From the NCBI RefSeq assembly GCF_022808855.1, contig NZ_JAKZLF010000040.1:1-38866 (forward strand): DNA of 38,866 bases, in the 5' to 3' direction. Below, piece by piece: positions 14,210-22,763 of the stretch; the stretch's first letter is position 1; each line of letters starts with the position of its first letter. The DNA is from Anaeromyxobacter soli (GTDB lineage: Bacteria; Myxococcota; Myxococcia; Myxococcales; Anaeromyxobacteraceae). A model generated the notes under the pieces. The model was not told where the DNA came from and did not search any database. It worked only from the letters and a program-made list of their open reading frames with translations. A program made the translations under genes and the position numbers.

Positions 14210-15485
14210 ATGGCGTGGCTCAGGAAGCGCGGCCGCGTGTTCTACGTCGAGTTCATCGTCCGCGGCCGGAAGCACCCGAAGCGCGTGAGTACGGGCACGG
14301 CGAGGCGGCGCGAGGCGGAGGCGTTCCTCGAGGAATGGGAGCGCATCCACCCCGCCGGCGAAAACGTCGCGCGCGCCCCGAGCGCGCCCACCGTCGAGAG
14401 CTGGGGCCGGGACTGGAACGACGCGCGGAAGGCGCGCGAGATCCTCGACTGGGTCCACGAGCTCGGGCACCTCGAGAACCACGTCTTCCCCGAGCTCGGC
14501 GCGCTTCGGCTGACCGAGGTGACGAAGGCCCGGATGCTCGCGTGGATCGCGGACCTCGCGAAGAAGCGCGGGCGCTACGGGGAGCGCATCGCGCCGGCGA
14601 GCGTGCGGAAGGTCGCCGCCACGTGCCGGGCGCTGTTCCGCGAGGCCGCGAAACGGGACCTCATCCCGGTGACCCCGTGCGTGTGGACCCGCGGGGACTT
14701 CCCGCGGAGCGTGACCGTGTCGCGCACGCGCGAGGGCGGGCTCACCGCGGACCAAGTCGGGCTGCTCATCGGCGACCCGACCATCCCCGAGGACAGGCGC
14801 GTTCTGTACGCGCTCGAGATCCTCACCGGCATGAGAACCGGCGAGGCCGCCGCGCGGCGCTGGCGCGACTGGGATCCGGCATTCCAGGGCGACCTCGGCC
14901 GGCTCGTCGTCGGCACCTCGTACAATACGCGCCACGCGATCGAGAAGACGACGAAGACGGACATCGAGAAGTGGGTTCCCGTGCATCCCGTGCTCGCCGA
15001 GCTGCTGCGGCTCTGGAGGGCCGCCGGCTGGGCGAGGATGTTCGGCCGCGCGCCCGGGCCGGAGGACCTCATCGTGCCGGCCGCGAAGGGCGGGCCGCGG
15101 AATAACGGCATGTCGCACCGCCTGTGGTGGGCGGACCTGAAGGCGCTCGAGCTGCCGCGCCAGCGGCACTACCAGACGCGCGCCACGTTCCGCTCGCTCG
15201 CGCTCGCCGGCGGCGCGGTCGAGAAGGACCTCGACCGGATCACGCATCCGAGCCCGAAGACCGCGAGCGACGTCTACGACCGTCCGGCGCTCCTCTGGCC
15301 TCGCCTCTGCGCTGCCGTCCGGTGCATCGTGGTGGAGCCGCGCAGCGCCGCCGCCGCGCCCGGGCGGCTGCTGGTCGTCGCGGGCGGGAACGGGTACAGC
15401 GAGACGGGTACACCGCCGGAGCCGGACGACGGCGGATCGCCGAAAGTGCCAGGCGACGCGCGGGGTTCGGCCGACTCGGGATTGA
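14210..15485 (+). CDS. int: Tyrosine-family integrase, frame open into tRNA-Sec and beyond
   Basis: Begins at ATG 14210. N-terminal arm-binding region (FYVEFIVRGRKHPKRVSTGT), central core-binding helices, then the catalytic domain: box I TGMRTGEAAARRW (Arg209), box II HYQTRATFRSL (His320, Arg324), THPSPKTASDVYDRP with His346 and the nucleophile Tyr356. All catalytic positions are present. Normal integrases stop about 20-30 residues after the Tyr; here no in-frame stop occurs before the tRNA-Sec gene at 15486. The frame reads antisense through the tRNA (AEQGNRTPQQ) and on to 17590 in host DNA. The end given here is the element boundary, not a stop codon. Its attachment site is evidently the tRNA 3' end. 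Confidence 0.85.
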
Positions 15486-15581
15486 CGGCAGAGCAGGGGA
15501 ATCGAACCCCCCAACAGCGCCTCTCAGCACCATCCACCGGTTTTGAAGACCGGGCCCGGCACCAGCCTAGGACGCTCTGCC
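15486..15581 (-). tRNA. selC: tRNA-Sec (anticodon UCA)
   Basis: A 96-nt tRNA with an 8-bp acceptor stem (GGCAGAGC at the 5' end, GCTCTGCC at the 3' end, discriminator G, no encoded CCA), anticodon TCA (complement of 15544-15546) in a CTTCAAA loop, a long extra arm and a GGTTCGATTCC T-arm. The 8-bp acceptor and long variable arm are typical of selenocysteine tRNA. The 3' end directly abuts the integrase end of the element, so this is the attachment site and it has been kept intact. Confidence 0.93.
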
Positions 15582-15590
15582 GCGCAAGGG

Positions 15591-15617
15591 TTTATGCGCA
15601 GCGCCCGGCACCGTCAA
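15591..15617 (-). promoter_or_regulatory. Promoter of the tRNA-Sec gene
   Basis: On the minus strand TTGACG (15617-15612), 15 bp, CATAAA (15596-15591), or ATAAAC with 16 bp. It would start transcription a few bases before the tRNA 5' end. Confidence 0.55.
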
Positions 15618-15682
15618 GCGGCGGCACCGCGGCGAAGCGCGCGGGCGCCGCGGAGCATGAGGCCTCTGTCCCGCGAGCGGGC

Positions 15683-17335
15683 CTACTTCGACGCCTTGGA
15701 CACGCGCGACGGGCGGTCGCCGGCGAGGGGCGCGCCGTGCTCGTCGCCCCAGGGCGACAGGCGGGTCGCGGCGGTGCGCTCGTGCGGCATCGCGGCGCGC
15801 GGCGAGCGGAAGTACTGCATCGGCGAGTAGAAGACCAGGTTCGACGCGCGGCTCGTGTAGATGCACGCGTAGTTCTCGATCTGCTCGGCGAAGCGGGAGT
15901 TCTCGTGGCCCTCCTTGAAGGTGAGCCCCCAGTACGGGTTGAAGCCCTCCTCGACCGCGCGCTCCAGCTCGCGCACGCGATCGTCCGCGTCCCGGCGCGC
16001 GCGGCGGAGCACCTCGAGCTCGGCCTTGTCGCGCCGCCGCGTCGCCTCGAGCCGCTCGCGCTCCGCAGGATCGCCCACGCGATCGAGGCGCCGGTCGAGC
16101 GCGTTCAGGGCCGAGCGGTGCACCGCGACCTCGTCCTCGATGCGGACGCGCAGGGCCTCGAGCCGCGCCATCTCGGCGAGCGCGTCCTGGTTCTTCTCGA
16201 GCCAGGCGAGCTCGGCCTCGAGCTCCTCGACGACCATGCAGGTGCGCCAGAGGGAGCTCTTCTTCGAGCGCAGGATGTCGCCGTAGATGTGGTCACCGAC
16301 GTAGAGGATCCGGTCCCCGCCGATGCCGATGAGCCGCTCCAGCGTGGGGAGATCGCCCCCCTCGTACCAGCGACCGCGCTCGATGGAGGTCGCCTCGCCG
16401 GCGCGCGCGCCGTCCGGCGCGAGCGCGTACAGCGGCCGGCGCTCGGAGAAGAAGGCGGGCTTCGCCGCGCCGGTCACCACCGCGTCGAAGTAGTTCCGCC
16501 AGCTCGGGTACTCGGGGAGGACGTCGTCGAGGACGTAGGACATCACGGCGTCGGTGTAGTCCCAGAGCGAGTTCGTGAGGAGGAAGAGCTTCTTCCCGCC
16601 GGAGCGGAGCTTGTGGAGCGCGGGGCCGAGCTCGGGGTCCTTCACGAGGTAGCGCGGGAGGTCCTTCTTCACCTCCGCCTTGAGCGTGCCGTCGCGGTGC
16701 ACCGTGTCGATGGACTCGCGGATGTCCTGCCAGAGCTTCTCGTAGTCGATCGTCTGCCCCTCGCCCTCCAGGTGCTCGATGATCCCGGCGAACAGGCTCG
16801 CCTCGGGCAGCGCGAAGAGCGTGTCGATCCAGGCGAAGCGCGGGGAGGAGAGGTGGACCTTCTCGTCGCGGTAGAGGCGGCGGAGCTCCTCGTGTGGCAG
16901 GGGGCGGCGCCCGTGGTAGCAGCGGCCCACGTGGTTGTGCCGGTCCATCTTGAAGATGTTGCCGTGCAGCTTGTCCATCACGAGCCCGCGGATGACGAAG
17001 GCGGGGTCGTACTGGAGGACGCCGAGCTGCTGCGGGTAGCCGCGCGCGGAGATCATGCGCGCGAGCGTCATCCCGAACGCGAGCTCCTCGAGCCGCTGCA
17101 GGTGGTACATCGCGAGCGTGTAGTCCATGTCGAAGCCGACGGCCTCGATCTTGTCCATCCGGAGGTTCCGGTTGACGAAGACCTGGCGTGCGCGCGGCAC
17201 CTCGCGGTGACCGACGTGCGGCGTGGTGAGCAGCGACAGGAGCTCGGGCGCCTCGTACGCGCGCCCTGCGGTCGGTGTGGCGGGCGCGGCGTGCCCGACG
17301 GCGCCGGCCGGGACGCCCCCTCTGGCGGTTGGCAT
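15683..17335 (-). CDS. HAD-IG family 5'-nucleotidase (purine nucleotidase type)
   Basis: A 550-residue protein from ATG 17335 (a TTG at 17374 is the only earlier option). The HAD signature VGFDMDYTLAMYHLQRL gives the two catalytic Asp. Further segments (FVIRGLVMDKLHGNIFKMDR, LFLLTNSLWDYTDAVMSYVL, RILYVGDHIYGDILRSKKSS) follow the order of the HAD superfamily subgroup related to cytosolic purine 5'-nucleotidase NT5C2, which dephosphorylates IMP and GMP. The C-terminal third has a charged coiled region (EKNQDALAEMARLEALRVRI). Length fits the family. It reads toward tRNA-Sec and is the first full chromosomal gene beyond the element. Confidence 0.85.
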   Translation of the reverse strand: MPTARGGVPAGAVGHAAPATPTAGRAYEAPELLSLLTTPHVGHREVPRARQVFVNRNLRMDKIEAVGFDMDYTLAMYHLQRLEELAFGMTLARMISARGYPQQLGVLQYDPAFVIRGLVMDKLHGNIFKMDRHNHVGRCYHGRRPLPHEELRRLYRDEKVHLSSPRFAWIDTLFALPEASLFAGIIEHLEGEGQTIDYEKLWQDIRESIDTVHRDGTLKAEVKKDLPRYLVKDPELGPALHKLRSGGKKLFLLTNSLWDYTDAVMSYVLDDVLPEYPSWRNYFDAVVTGAAKPAFFSERRPLYALAPDGARAGEATSIERGRWYEGGDLPTLERLIGIGGDRILYVGDHIYGDILRSKKSSLWRTCMVVEELEAELAWLEKNQDALAEMARLEALRVRIEDEVAVHRSALNALDRRLDRVGDPAERERLEATRRRDKAELEVLRRARRDADDRVRELERAVEEGFNPYWGLTFKEGHENSRFAEQIENYACIYTSRASNLVFYSPMQYFRSPRAAMPHERTAATRLSPWGDEHGAPLAGDRPSRVSKASK

Positions 17336-17472
17336 GTCAGAGGCCGTGATAACCCGCCCGGCGCACCGGCTCAACGATCGTGCGGGCGGATGCTCGCGGC
17401 GCCGAGGCGGCGGGCGGCAGGCCCGCCGGGAAAGTTGACCGGGGTGGCGTGCGTGGCACGCTCGCGCACACC

Positions 17473-17691
17473 GTGCCGAGGCGCCTCACCCTCACCGAGC
17501 TCGCCGCCCGCATCGAGCAGCTCGAGGATCGCATCGCCCGGCTCGAGGCCGGACGCGCTCCCCCGGGCGATGGTCGCGCCGCGCGCGTGAAGCGCACCCG
17601 CGAGGTGAAGCGCTGCCCGGGCTGCGGCCTCCCGCTGCGGCGGCGCGCCGGGCGCTGCGCGAGCTGCGGGCGGCCGCTCGACTCGCTCTAG
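17473..17691 (+). CDS. Small zinc-ribbon protein
   Basis: About 72 residues from GTG 17473 (an upstream GTG is possible). An N-terminal helical segment (LTLTELAARIEQLEDRIARL) is followed by CPGCGLPLRRRAGRCASCGR, two CxxC pairs of a zinc ribbon. Divergent in direction from the HAD gene. Unknown function, possibly nucleic-acid binding. Confidence 0.5.
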   Translation: MPRRLTLTELAARIEQLEDRIARLEAGRAPPGDGRAARVKRTREVKRCPGCGLPLRRRAGRCASCGRPLDSL

Positions 17692-17701
17692 CCGCTCGAG
17701 G

Positions 17702-17947
17702 CTACTCGTCCGCGACCATCCGTGACGCCGGAACGCCGAGCGCCCGCGCGATGGCGACCACGGTGGTGTAGGGCGGGTTGCGGCCGCCGCGCTCGATGAG
17801 GCTCACGTACGCGACCGACAGGTCGAGCGCCTCGGCGAGCGCCTCCTGCGTGAGGCCGCGGCTGCGGCGCTCTTCTCGTACGCGCTCTCCGAGCCGCCGC
17901 AGCTCTTCGCGGCGGGGGTCACGCTGTGGCTTGTTCTTGCTGGCCAT
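17702..17947 (-). CDS. XRE-family transcriptional regulator
   Basis: An 81-residue HTH protein: LRRLGERVREERRSRGLTQE, ALAEALDLSVAYVSLIERGG, TTVVAIARALGVPASRM is a complete XRE domain preceded by a basic start. ATG 17947. Single-domain, so dimerisation or ligand binding must rest in the HTH itself. It faces away from the M16 protease operon across a ~240-nt gap and may regulate itself. Confidence 0.85.
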   Translation of the reverse strand: MASKNKPQRDPRREELRRLGERVREERRSRGLTQEALAEALDLSVAYVSLIERGGRNPPYTTVVAIARALGVPASRMVADE

Positions 17948-18186
17948 GCTCCGCGCGCTCTCCTGGGTGGAGGGAATACTAACGACTCGGCCTAGCGAAA
18001 AGGACCGACTCCTTTAGGGCGAGATGGCCCTCGCGATCCACGGACCATGCGTCCAGCCTCCACACGAGGGGGGTGCGGCACCTTCCCGGCGGGGGCTCCA
18101 CTCACAGCAACATCCGAGAATCGCCCCGCTTCCCCGGCCGCGCGCATGGACGCTGAGTCGCCCCGCGGCTATGTTCGCGCGCGCAC

Positions 18187-19473
18187 ATGGCGACCCCTCC
18201 CGCGCACACGGGCGTCCTCGACCTCGATCAGGTGAGGGCGCACACGCTCCCGAACGGCCTCCGCGTCCGGCTCCTGCAGGATCGGAGCGCGCCGACGCTC
18301 AGCTATTACACGTTCTTCCAGGTCGGCTCGCGCAACGAGCGGCTCGGCACGACCGGCATCAGCCACCTCTTCGAGCACATGATGTTCAACGGGGCGGCCA
18401 AGTACGGGCCTAAGGAGTTCGACCGCGTCCTCGAGTCGCGCGGCGGTCACTCGAACGCCTACACCTCGAACGACGTCACCGCGTACTACGAGGACTTCGC
18501 GCCCGACGCGCTCGAGACCGTCATCGACCTCGAGGCGGACCGGATGCGCTCGCTCCGGCTCACGACCGACTCGCTGGAGCAGGAGCGCGAGGTCGTGAAG
18601 GAGGAGCGCCGGCTGCGCACGGAGAACTCGATCTTCGGGCTCATGGAGGAGCAGCTCGAGTCGCTCGTCTTCCTCGCCCACCCGTACCGCTGGCCGGTGA
18701 TCGGCTGGATGGACGACATCGAGCGGATCACCCGCGACGACTGCGAGGCGTTCTTCCGGACCTACTACGCCCCGAACAACGCGGCGGTGTACGTCGTCGG
18801 CGACATGGACCCCGACGCGACGCTCGCGCTGCTCGAGCGCCACTACGCGGACATCCCCGCGGGCCCGCGGCCCGCCCCGGTCCCGCAGGGCGAGCCGCCC
18901 CAGCGCGGCGAGCGCCGCGCCGTCGTGCGCTATCCGGCGCAGGCACCCGCGCTCCTCGCCGGCTGGCGGGGGCCCGCGGCCCGCAGCCCGGACTCGGCCG
19001 CGCTCGACGTCCTGCAGGTGTGCCTCGCCGTGGGCGAGTCCTCGCGGCTCCGCCGCCGCCTCGTGCAGGACGAGGAGGTCGCGGTGTCGGTGTCGATCGG
19101 CTGGGGCTGGCGCATCGACCCGGGGGTGTTCCTCGCCTTCGCGGAGCTCACGCCCAAGGTGAAGAGCGCCCGGGCGGAGGCGATGCTCTGGGAGGAGCTC
19201 GATCGCGCCGCGTCGAAGGGGGTCTCGAGCGCGGAGGTGCGCCGGGCGCAGGCGCTGCTCCGCAGCTCGGTCCTGCACGAGCTCGCGACGCACCACGGGG
19301 TCGCGCACGCGCTCGGGCAGGCCGAGGCGCTCCTCGGCGACTGGCGCGAGGCGGGACGCGCGCTCGAGCACTACGCGGCGGTCGGCCCGCGCGACGTCAA
19401 GCGGGTGGCCGCCGAGTACCTGGATCCCTCCCGGCGGAGCGTCGTCGCGCTCGATCCCGAGGTGCAGCGGTGA
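18187..19473 (+). CDS. M16 zinc protease, active subunit
   Basis: A 428-residue M16 (pitrilysin/insulinase-type) peptidase with inverted zinc motif: ISHLFEHMMFNG, HxxEH at residues 60-64, and the downstream Glu region VVKEERRLRTE. Contains the two M16 half-domains and the expected AHPYRWPVIGWM segment. ATG 18187 lies about 11 nt after a TATGTT hexamer (18170-18175), with no good ribosome-binding site. Coupled by a GTGA overlap to an M16 homologue that lacks the motif, so a heterodimer is likely. No signal peptide seen, so it may act in the cytoplasm or be exported by an unrecognised route. Confidence 0.9.
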   Translation: MATPPAHTGVLDLDQVRAHTLPNGLRVRLLQDRSAPTLSYYTFFQVGSRNERLGTTGISHLFEHMMFNGAAKYGPKEFDRVLESRGGHSNAYTSNDVTAYYEDFAPDALETVIDLEADRMRSLRLTTDSLEQEREVVKEERRLRTENSIFGLMEEQLESLVFLAHPYRWPVIGWMDDIERITRDDCEAFFRTYYAPNNAAVYVVGDMDPDATLALLERHYADIPAGPRPAPVPQGEPPQRGERRAVVRYPAQAPALLAGWRGPAARSPDSAALDVLQVCLAVGESSRLRRRLVQDEEVAVSVSIGWGWRIDPGVFLAFAELTPKVKSARAEAMLWEELDRAASKGVSSAEVRRAQALLRSSVLHELATHHGVAHALGQAEALLGDWREAGRALEHYAAVGPRDVKRVAAEYLDPSRRSVVALDPEVQR

Positions 19474-20789
19474 GCGCCCCCATCGCCCTACCGCCCATCC
19501 ACCGCGAGACCCTGCCGAGCGGGCTCTCCGTCGTCGTCGCCCAGCGGCCGGGGGTGCCGCTCGCGGCGGTGCGGCTCGTGCTGCGCGGCGGCTCGTCGCT
19601 CGACCCTGCGCGTCGCAGCGGCCTCGCCCACCTCGTCGCCCTGGCTGCGCGGCGCGGGACGCGGCGCCGCACCGGTCCCGAGATCGACCTCGCCGTCGAG
19701 TCGCTCGGCGCGGAGCTCGGCGCGGGGGTGGACGAGGACGCGACCTACTTCGGCCTCTCGGCGCCGGTCGAGGAGCTCCCGCGCTGCATGGACATCCTCG
19801 CCGACGTGGCGACCCACCCCGTGTTCCCGCCTGCCGAGGTGAAGCGGCTGAAGCGGCGCGAGGTCGCCGCGCTCGCCCATGACCTCGACGAGCCGTCGGT
19901 GGTCGCCGATCGCGCGATGCTCTCCGCCGCCTTCGGCGATCACCCCTACGGCCACTCGCCCGAGGGGCGCGTCCGCGATCTCACCCAGGCGACCCGGGCC
20001 GACGTGGCCGGCTTCCACGCGCGCCACTACCGGCCCTCCGAGGCGATCCTCGTGGTCGTCGGCAAGGTGGAGCTCGCGGAGGTGCTCGCGCTCGTGCGGC
20101 GGCGCTTCGGCGCCTGGCGCGGGCCCGAGGGCGCGGAGCCGCCGGTGCGCGCGCCGGCGCCGCCGGAGACGCGGGTCCTGGTGGTGGACAAGCCGGACGT
20201 CACGCAGTCGCAGGTGCGCATCGCCTCCGCGGGGTTCCCGCGCAAGAGCCCGGACTACGTCCCCGGGATCGTGGCGAGCGCCCTGCTCGGCGGGGGCTTC
20301 ACCTCGCGTCTCATGGAGGCGATCCGCGTGAACCGCGGCCTCTCCTACGGGGTGCGCAGCCGGTTCGCGACGAGCGCGTCGGGCGGAGTCTTCTTCATCT
20401 CCACCTTCACGAAGGTCGAGACCACCGGCGAGATCGTGCAGGTCGCGCTCGACGAGACGGCGCGCTTCTGCGAGGAGGGGCCGGCGGCCGAGGAGCTGGA
20501 GCGCACGAAGAGCTATCTCTGCGGGCTCTTCCCGCTCTCCCTCGAGACGCACGACCAACTCGCCGAGAAGCTCGCGGATCTCGCGCTCTTCGATCTCCCG
20601 GACGACGACATCCGGCTGTTCCGGGATCGCGTCCGCGCGATCGGGGCGGACGAGTGCCGCCTCGCGGCCCGCCGCTACTTCCCGCTCGAGCGGCGGGTGG
20701 TGGTGGCCGTCGGCCCGGCGAAGGCGATCGCCCCGGCGCTGGAGCGGTTCGGGCCGGTGTCGGTCGTCCCCGCGAGGAAGATGGTGTGA
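19470..20789 (+). CDS. M16 peptidase-like protein, inactive subunit
   Basis: A 439-residue protein from GTG 19470. It has the same two M16 half-domains (TLPSGLSVVVAQRPGVPLAA, DKPDVTQSQVRIASAGFPRK, LLGGGFTSRLMEAIRVNRGL) but at the zinc site reads GLAHLVALAARRGT, with Val-Ala-Leu in place of xxEH, so zinc binding and the catalytic Glu are missing. An active/inactive pair is normal for bacterial M16 heterodimers, where the inactive half shapes the chamber. The C-terminal half (RSRFATSASGGVFFISTFTK) is intact. It overlaps the pseudouridine synthase gene by 4 nt. Confidence 0.88.
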   Translation: MSAPIALPPIHRETLPSGLSVVVAQRPGVPLAAVRLVLRGGSSLDPARRSGLAHLVALAARRGTRRRTGPEIDLAVESLGAELGAGVDEDATYFGLSAPVEELPRCMDILADVATHPVFPPAEVKRLKRREVAALAHDLDEPSVVADRAMLSAAFGDHPYGHSPEGRVRDLTQATRADVAGFHARHYRPSEAILVVVGKVELAEVLALVRRRFGAWRGPEGAEPPVRAPAPPETRVLVVDKPDVTQSQVRIASAGFPRKSPDYVPGIVASALLGGGFTSRLMEAIRVNRGLSYGVRSRFATSASGGVFFISTFTKVETTGEIVQVALDETARFCEEGPAAEELERTKSYLCGLFPLSLETHDQLAEKLADLALFDLPDDDIRLFRDRVRAIGADECRLAARRYFPLERRVVVAVGPAKAIAPALERFGPVSVVPARKMV

Positions 20790-21496
20790 GCGGTGAAGGA
20801 GGAGGGATCCGCGTCCTCCACTCGGACGCGGCGCTGCTCGCGGTGGACAAGCCGGCCGGGCGCATCGTCATCCCCGGTCGCGGGGGCGACGAGCGCAGCC
20901 TGCGCGAGGAGCTGGAGGCCGAGCACGGGAGGCTCTGGGTCGTGCACCGGCTCGATCGCGGCACGACCGGCGTGCTCGTCTTCGCGCGCACCGCCGAGGC
21001 GCACCGCACGCTGAACCTCGCGTTCGACCGGGGCGAGCCGCGCAAGCGCTACGTCGCGCTCGTGCGCGGTACGCCGCCCGAGGAGGCGCGCCTCGACGCG
21101 GCCATCGCGCCGGCGCGCCGGGGACGCATGCGCCCCGCCCGGCCGGGCGACGCCCGCGGCAAGGCCGCGCTGACGGTGGTCCGGCTGCTCGAGGCCTTCC
21201 CGCCGAGGCCCTGGGCGGGCGGCGCGCTCGCGCTCGTGGAGGCGCTGCCGGAGACCGGGCGCACGCACCAGATCCGGGTTCACCTCATGCACGCCGGCTT
21301 CCCGCTCGCAATGGACCCGGACTACGGCGACGAGGGCCCGCTCCTCGGGCCGGACGCGCGGCTGCTCCTCGCGCGGACCCCGCTCCACGCGGCGCGGCTC
21401 GAGCTCCGCCACCCCGCGACCGGCGCCCCGCTCGTGCTCGAGGCGCCGCTGCCCGACGACATGGCCGGGGCGATCGCGGCGCTGCGGGCGGGGTGA
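20786..21496 (+). CDS. RluA-family RNA pseudouridine synthase
   Basis: A 236-residue enzyme from GTG 20786. The VVHRLDRGTTGVLVFARTAE motif contains the catalytic Asp of the RluA family; AVDKPAGRIVIPGRGG and ETGRTHQIRVHLMHAGFPLA are the expected flanking motifs. There is no N-terminal S4 RNA-binding domain, so it resembles the shorter RluA/RluC-like forms. Isomerises uridine in rRNA or tRNA; the target cannot be read from sequence. Third gene of a coupled operon with the M16 pair. Confidence 0.9.
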   Translation: MSGEGGGIRVLHSDAALLAVDKPAGRIVIPGRGGDERSLREELEAEHGRLWVVHRLDRGTTGVLVFARTAEAHRTLNLAFDRGEPRKRYVALVRGTPPEEARLDAAIAPARRGRMRPARPGDARGKAALTVVRLLEAFPPRPWAGGALALVEALPETGRTHQIRVHLMHAGFPLAMDPDYGDEGPLLGPDARLLLARTPLHAARLELRHPATGAPLVLEAPLPDDMAGAIAALRAG

Positions 21497-21505
21497 GGCC
21501 GCGGG

Positions 21506-21916
21506 CTATGCCCGCCCGTGGACGAGCAGCTTCACGTCCGAGCGGAACGTGACCTCGATCTTGCCAGCGTCGCGGATGGCCGAGACGAAGCCGCGGCCGA
21601 ACGTGGGGTGGTCCACCACGTCGTTCACGAGGTAGGTGCGCTTCGGCGAGTAGGGCTGCGCGGTGGAGAGGTCCTTGCCGGCGAGGAGGTCCTCGAAGGC
21701 GACGACCGCCGCCTTCTCTCGCGCCGGGCGCTCCGCCCGCGCGCCCGCGGGGCGAGGGGCCGGGCGGCCGGGCGGATCGCGGTAGCGGTGCACGCCGTGG
21801 CAGGTGTTGCACTCGACCTTCACAGGCCTGCCCGACACCACCGCGTGCACGGTGTGCGCGAGCATGAGCTGGCACTTCGTGCAGAACGCATCGACCTCGC
21901 CGCCGACCTTGACCAT
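21506..21916 (-). CDS. Zinc-ribbon protein with C-terminal beta domain
   Basis: A 136-residue product from ATG 21916. FCTKCQLMLAHTVHAVV then ECNTCHGVHRYRDP gives a zinc ribbon of two CxxC pairs. A Pro/Arg-rich linker follows, then a beta-rich region (VVDHPTFGRGFVSAIRDAGK, EVTFRSDVKLLVHGR) like an SH3-type or CarD-like fold. Conserved in appearance in myxobacteria; role unknown, RNA-polymerase or RNA binding possible. Convergent with the pseudouridine synthase and divergent from mlaE. Confidence 0.6.
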   Translation of the reverse strand: MVKVGGEVDAFCTKCQLMLAHTVHAVVSGRPVKVECNTCHGVHRYRDPPGRPAPRPAGARAERPAREKAAVVAFEDLLAGKDLSTAQPYSPKRTYLVNDVVDHPTFGRGFVSAIRDAGKIEVTFRSDVKLLVHGRA

Positions 21917-22007
21917 GGGGCGCGCGAGTATAGCGATGGGCCGCCGGCCCGCAACCCGCCTCCGGGAAAGCGGCGCAGCGCTCGCCGCCATGCGATAGTG
22001 CGCGCCG

Positions 22008-22760
22008 ATGGAACGCCTGAAGGCCGCCCTCGAGGACTTCGGCCGGATGCTCCTCTTCGCGGTCGAGATGGTCGCGTGGATCTTCCGGCCGCCGTTCCGG
22101 CCCGAGCTCGTGCTCGCCCAGATGGCGTTCATCGGGGTGGGCTCCGCCTTCATCGTCGGCGTCACCGGCACCTTCTCCGGGATGGTGTTCGCGCTGCAGA
22201 TGAACTTCGCGATGAAGCAGTTCGCCGCCGAGGGCTACGTCGGGGGCTCGGTCGCCTTCTCCCTCGCCCGCGAGCTCTCGCCCGTGTTCACCGCGCTCAT
22301 GGTCACCGGCCGCGCGGGCAGCGCCATCGCGACCGAGCTCGGCACCATGCGCGTCACCGAGCAGCTCGACGCCATGGAGTCGATGGCGGTGAACCCCATC
22401 CAGTACCTGGTCGTGCCGCGGGTGATCGCGTCCCTGCTCATGTTCCCGGTGCTCACCATGCTCTTCAACGCGCTCGGCTACGCCGGCGGGTTCGTGATGG
22501 GCGTGTACGTCGCGCGGATCCCCATCGGTCCGTACCTCGCCCACACCCAGGAGTTCATGAACGTGAGCGACATCCTCCACGGCCTGCTCAAGGCGGTGGT
22601 GTTCGGGCTCATCGTCTCGGTCATCACCACCTGGCGCGGCTACGCCGCGACCGGCGGCGCGAAGGGAGTGGGGGAGGGGACGACCCGCGGCGTCGTCGCG
22701 AGCTCCATCTTCATCCTGCTCGCCGACTACGCGATCACCTTCGTCTCGGTGGGGACCTGA
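22008..22760 (+). CDS. mlaE: MlaE-type ABC transporter permease
   Basis: A 250-residue inner-membrane protein of the MlaE family. VTGTFSGMVFALQMNFAMKQ, LARELSPVFTALMVTGRAGS and ELGTMRVTEQLDAMESMAVN are its signature segments, the last two holding the EQ-loop that contacts the ATPase. About five membrane segments. It forms the phospholipid transporter core with MlaF and MlaD. ATG 22008 lies 8 nt after GATAGT (21994-21999). First gene of the mlaE-mlaF-mlaD operon; start of mlaF follows after 3 nt. Confidence 0.93.
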   Translation: MERLKAALEDFGRMLLFAVEMVAWIFRPPFRPELVLAQMAFIGVGSAFIVGVTGTFSGMVFALQMNFAMKQFAAEGYVGGSVAFSLARELSPVFTALMVTGRAGSAIATELGTMRVTEQLDAMESMAVNPIQYLVVPRVIASLLMFPVLTMLFNALGYAGGFVMGVYVARIPIGPYLAHTQEFMNVSDILHGLLKAVVFGLIVSVITTWRGYAATGGAKGVGEGTTRGVVASSIFILLADYAITFVSVGT

Positions 22761-22763
22761 GCC

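Noticed and set aside
1-15485. CRISPR array
   Set aside because: No regularly spaced repeats of 24-40 nt with unique spacers; the only repeats are the promoter-like blocks and small palindromes.
1-15485. Second copy of the tRNA-Sec 3' end (left attachment site)
   Set aside because: Looked for GCAGAGCAGGGG-like sequence in the left part and saw none, so the left end is taken to be outside the window.
15582-17590. Extension of the integrase as a true 1126-residue protein
   Set aside because: Beyond the tRNA it reads antisense to the HAD nucleotidase, whose motifs are intact. The open frame there reflects codon bias, so I kept only the element part as gene.
20793-21014. Alternative plus-strand frame at the start of the RluA-type gene
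   Set aside because: Ser/Arg-rich shadow; the 20786 frame holds the HRLDRGTTG motif.
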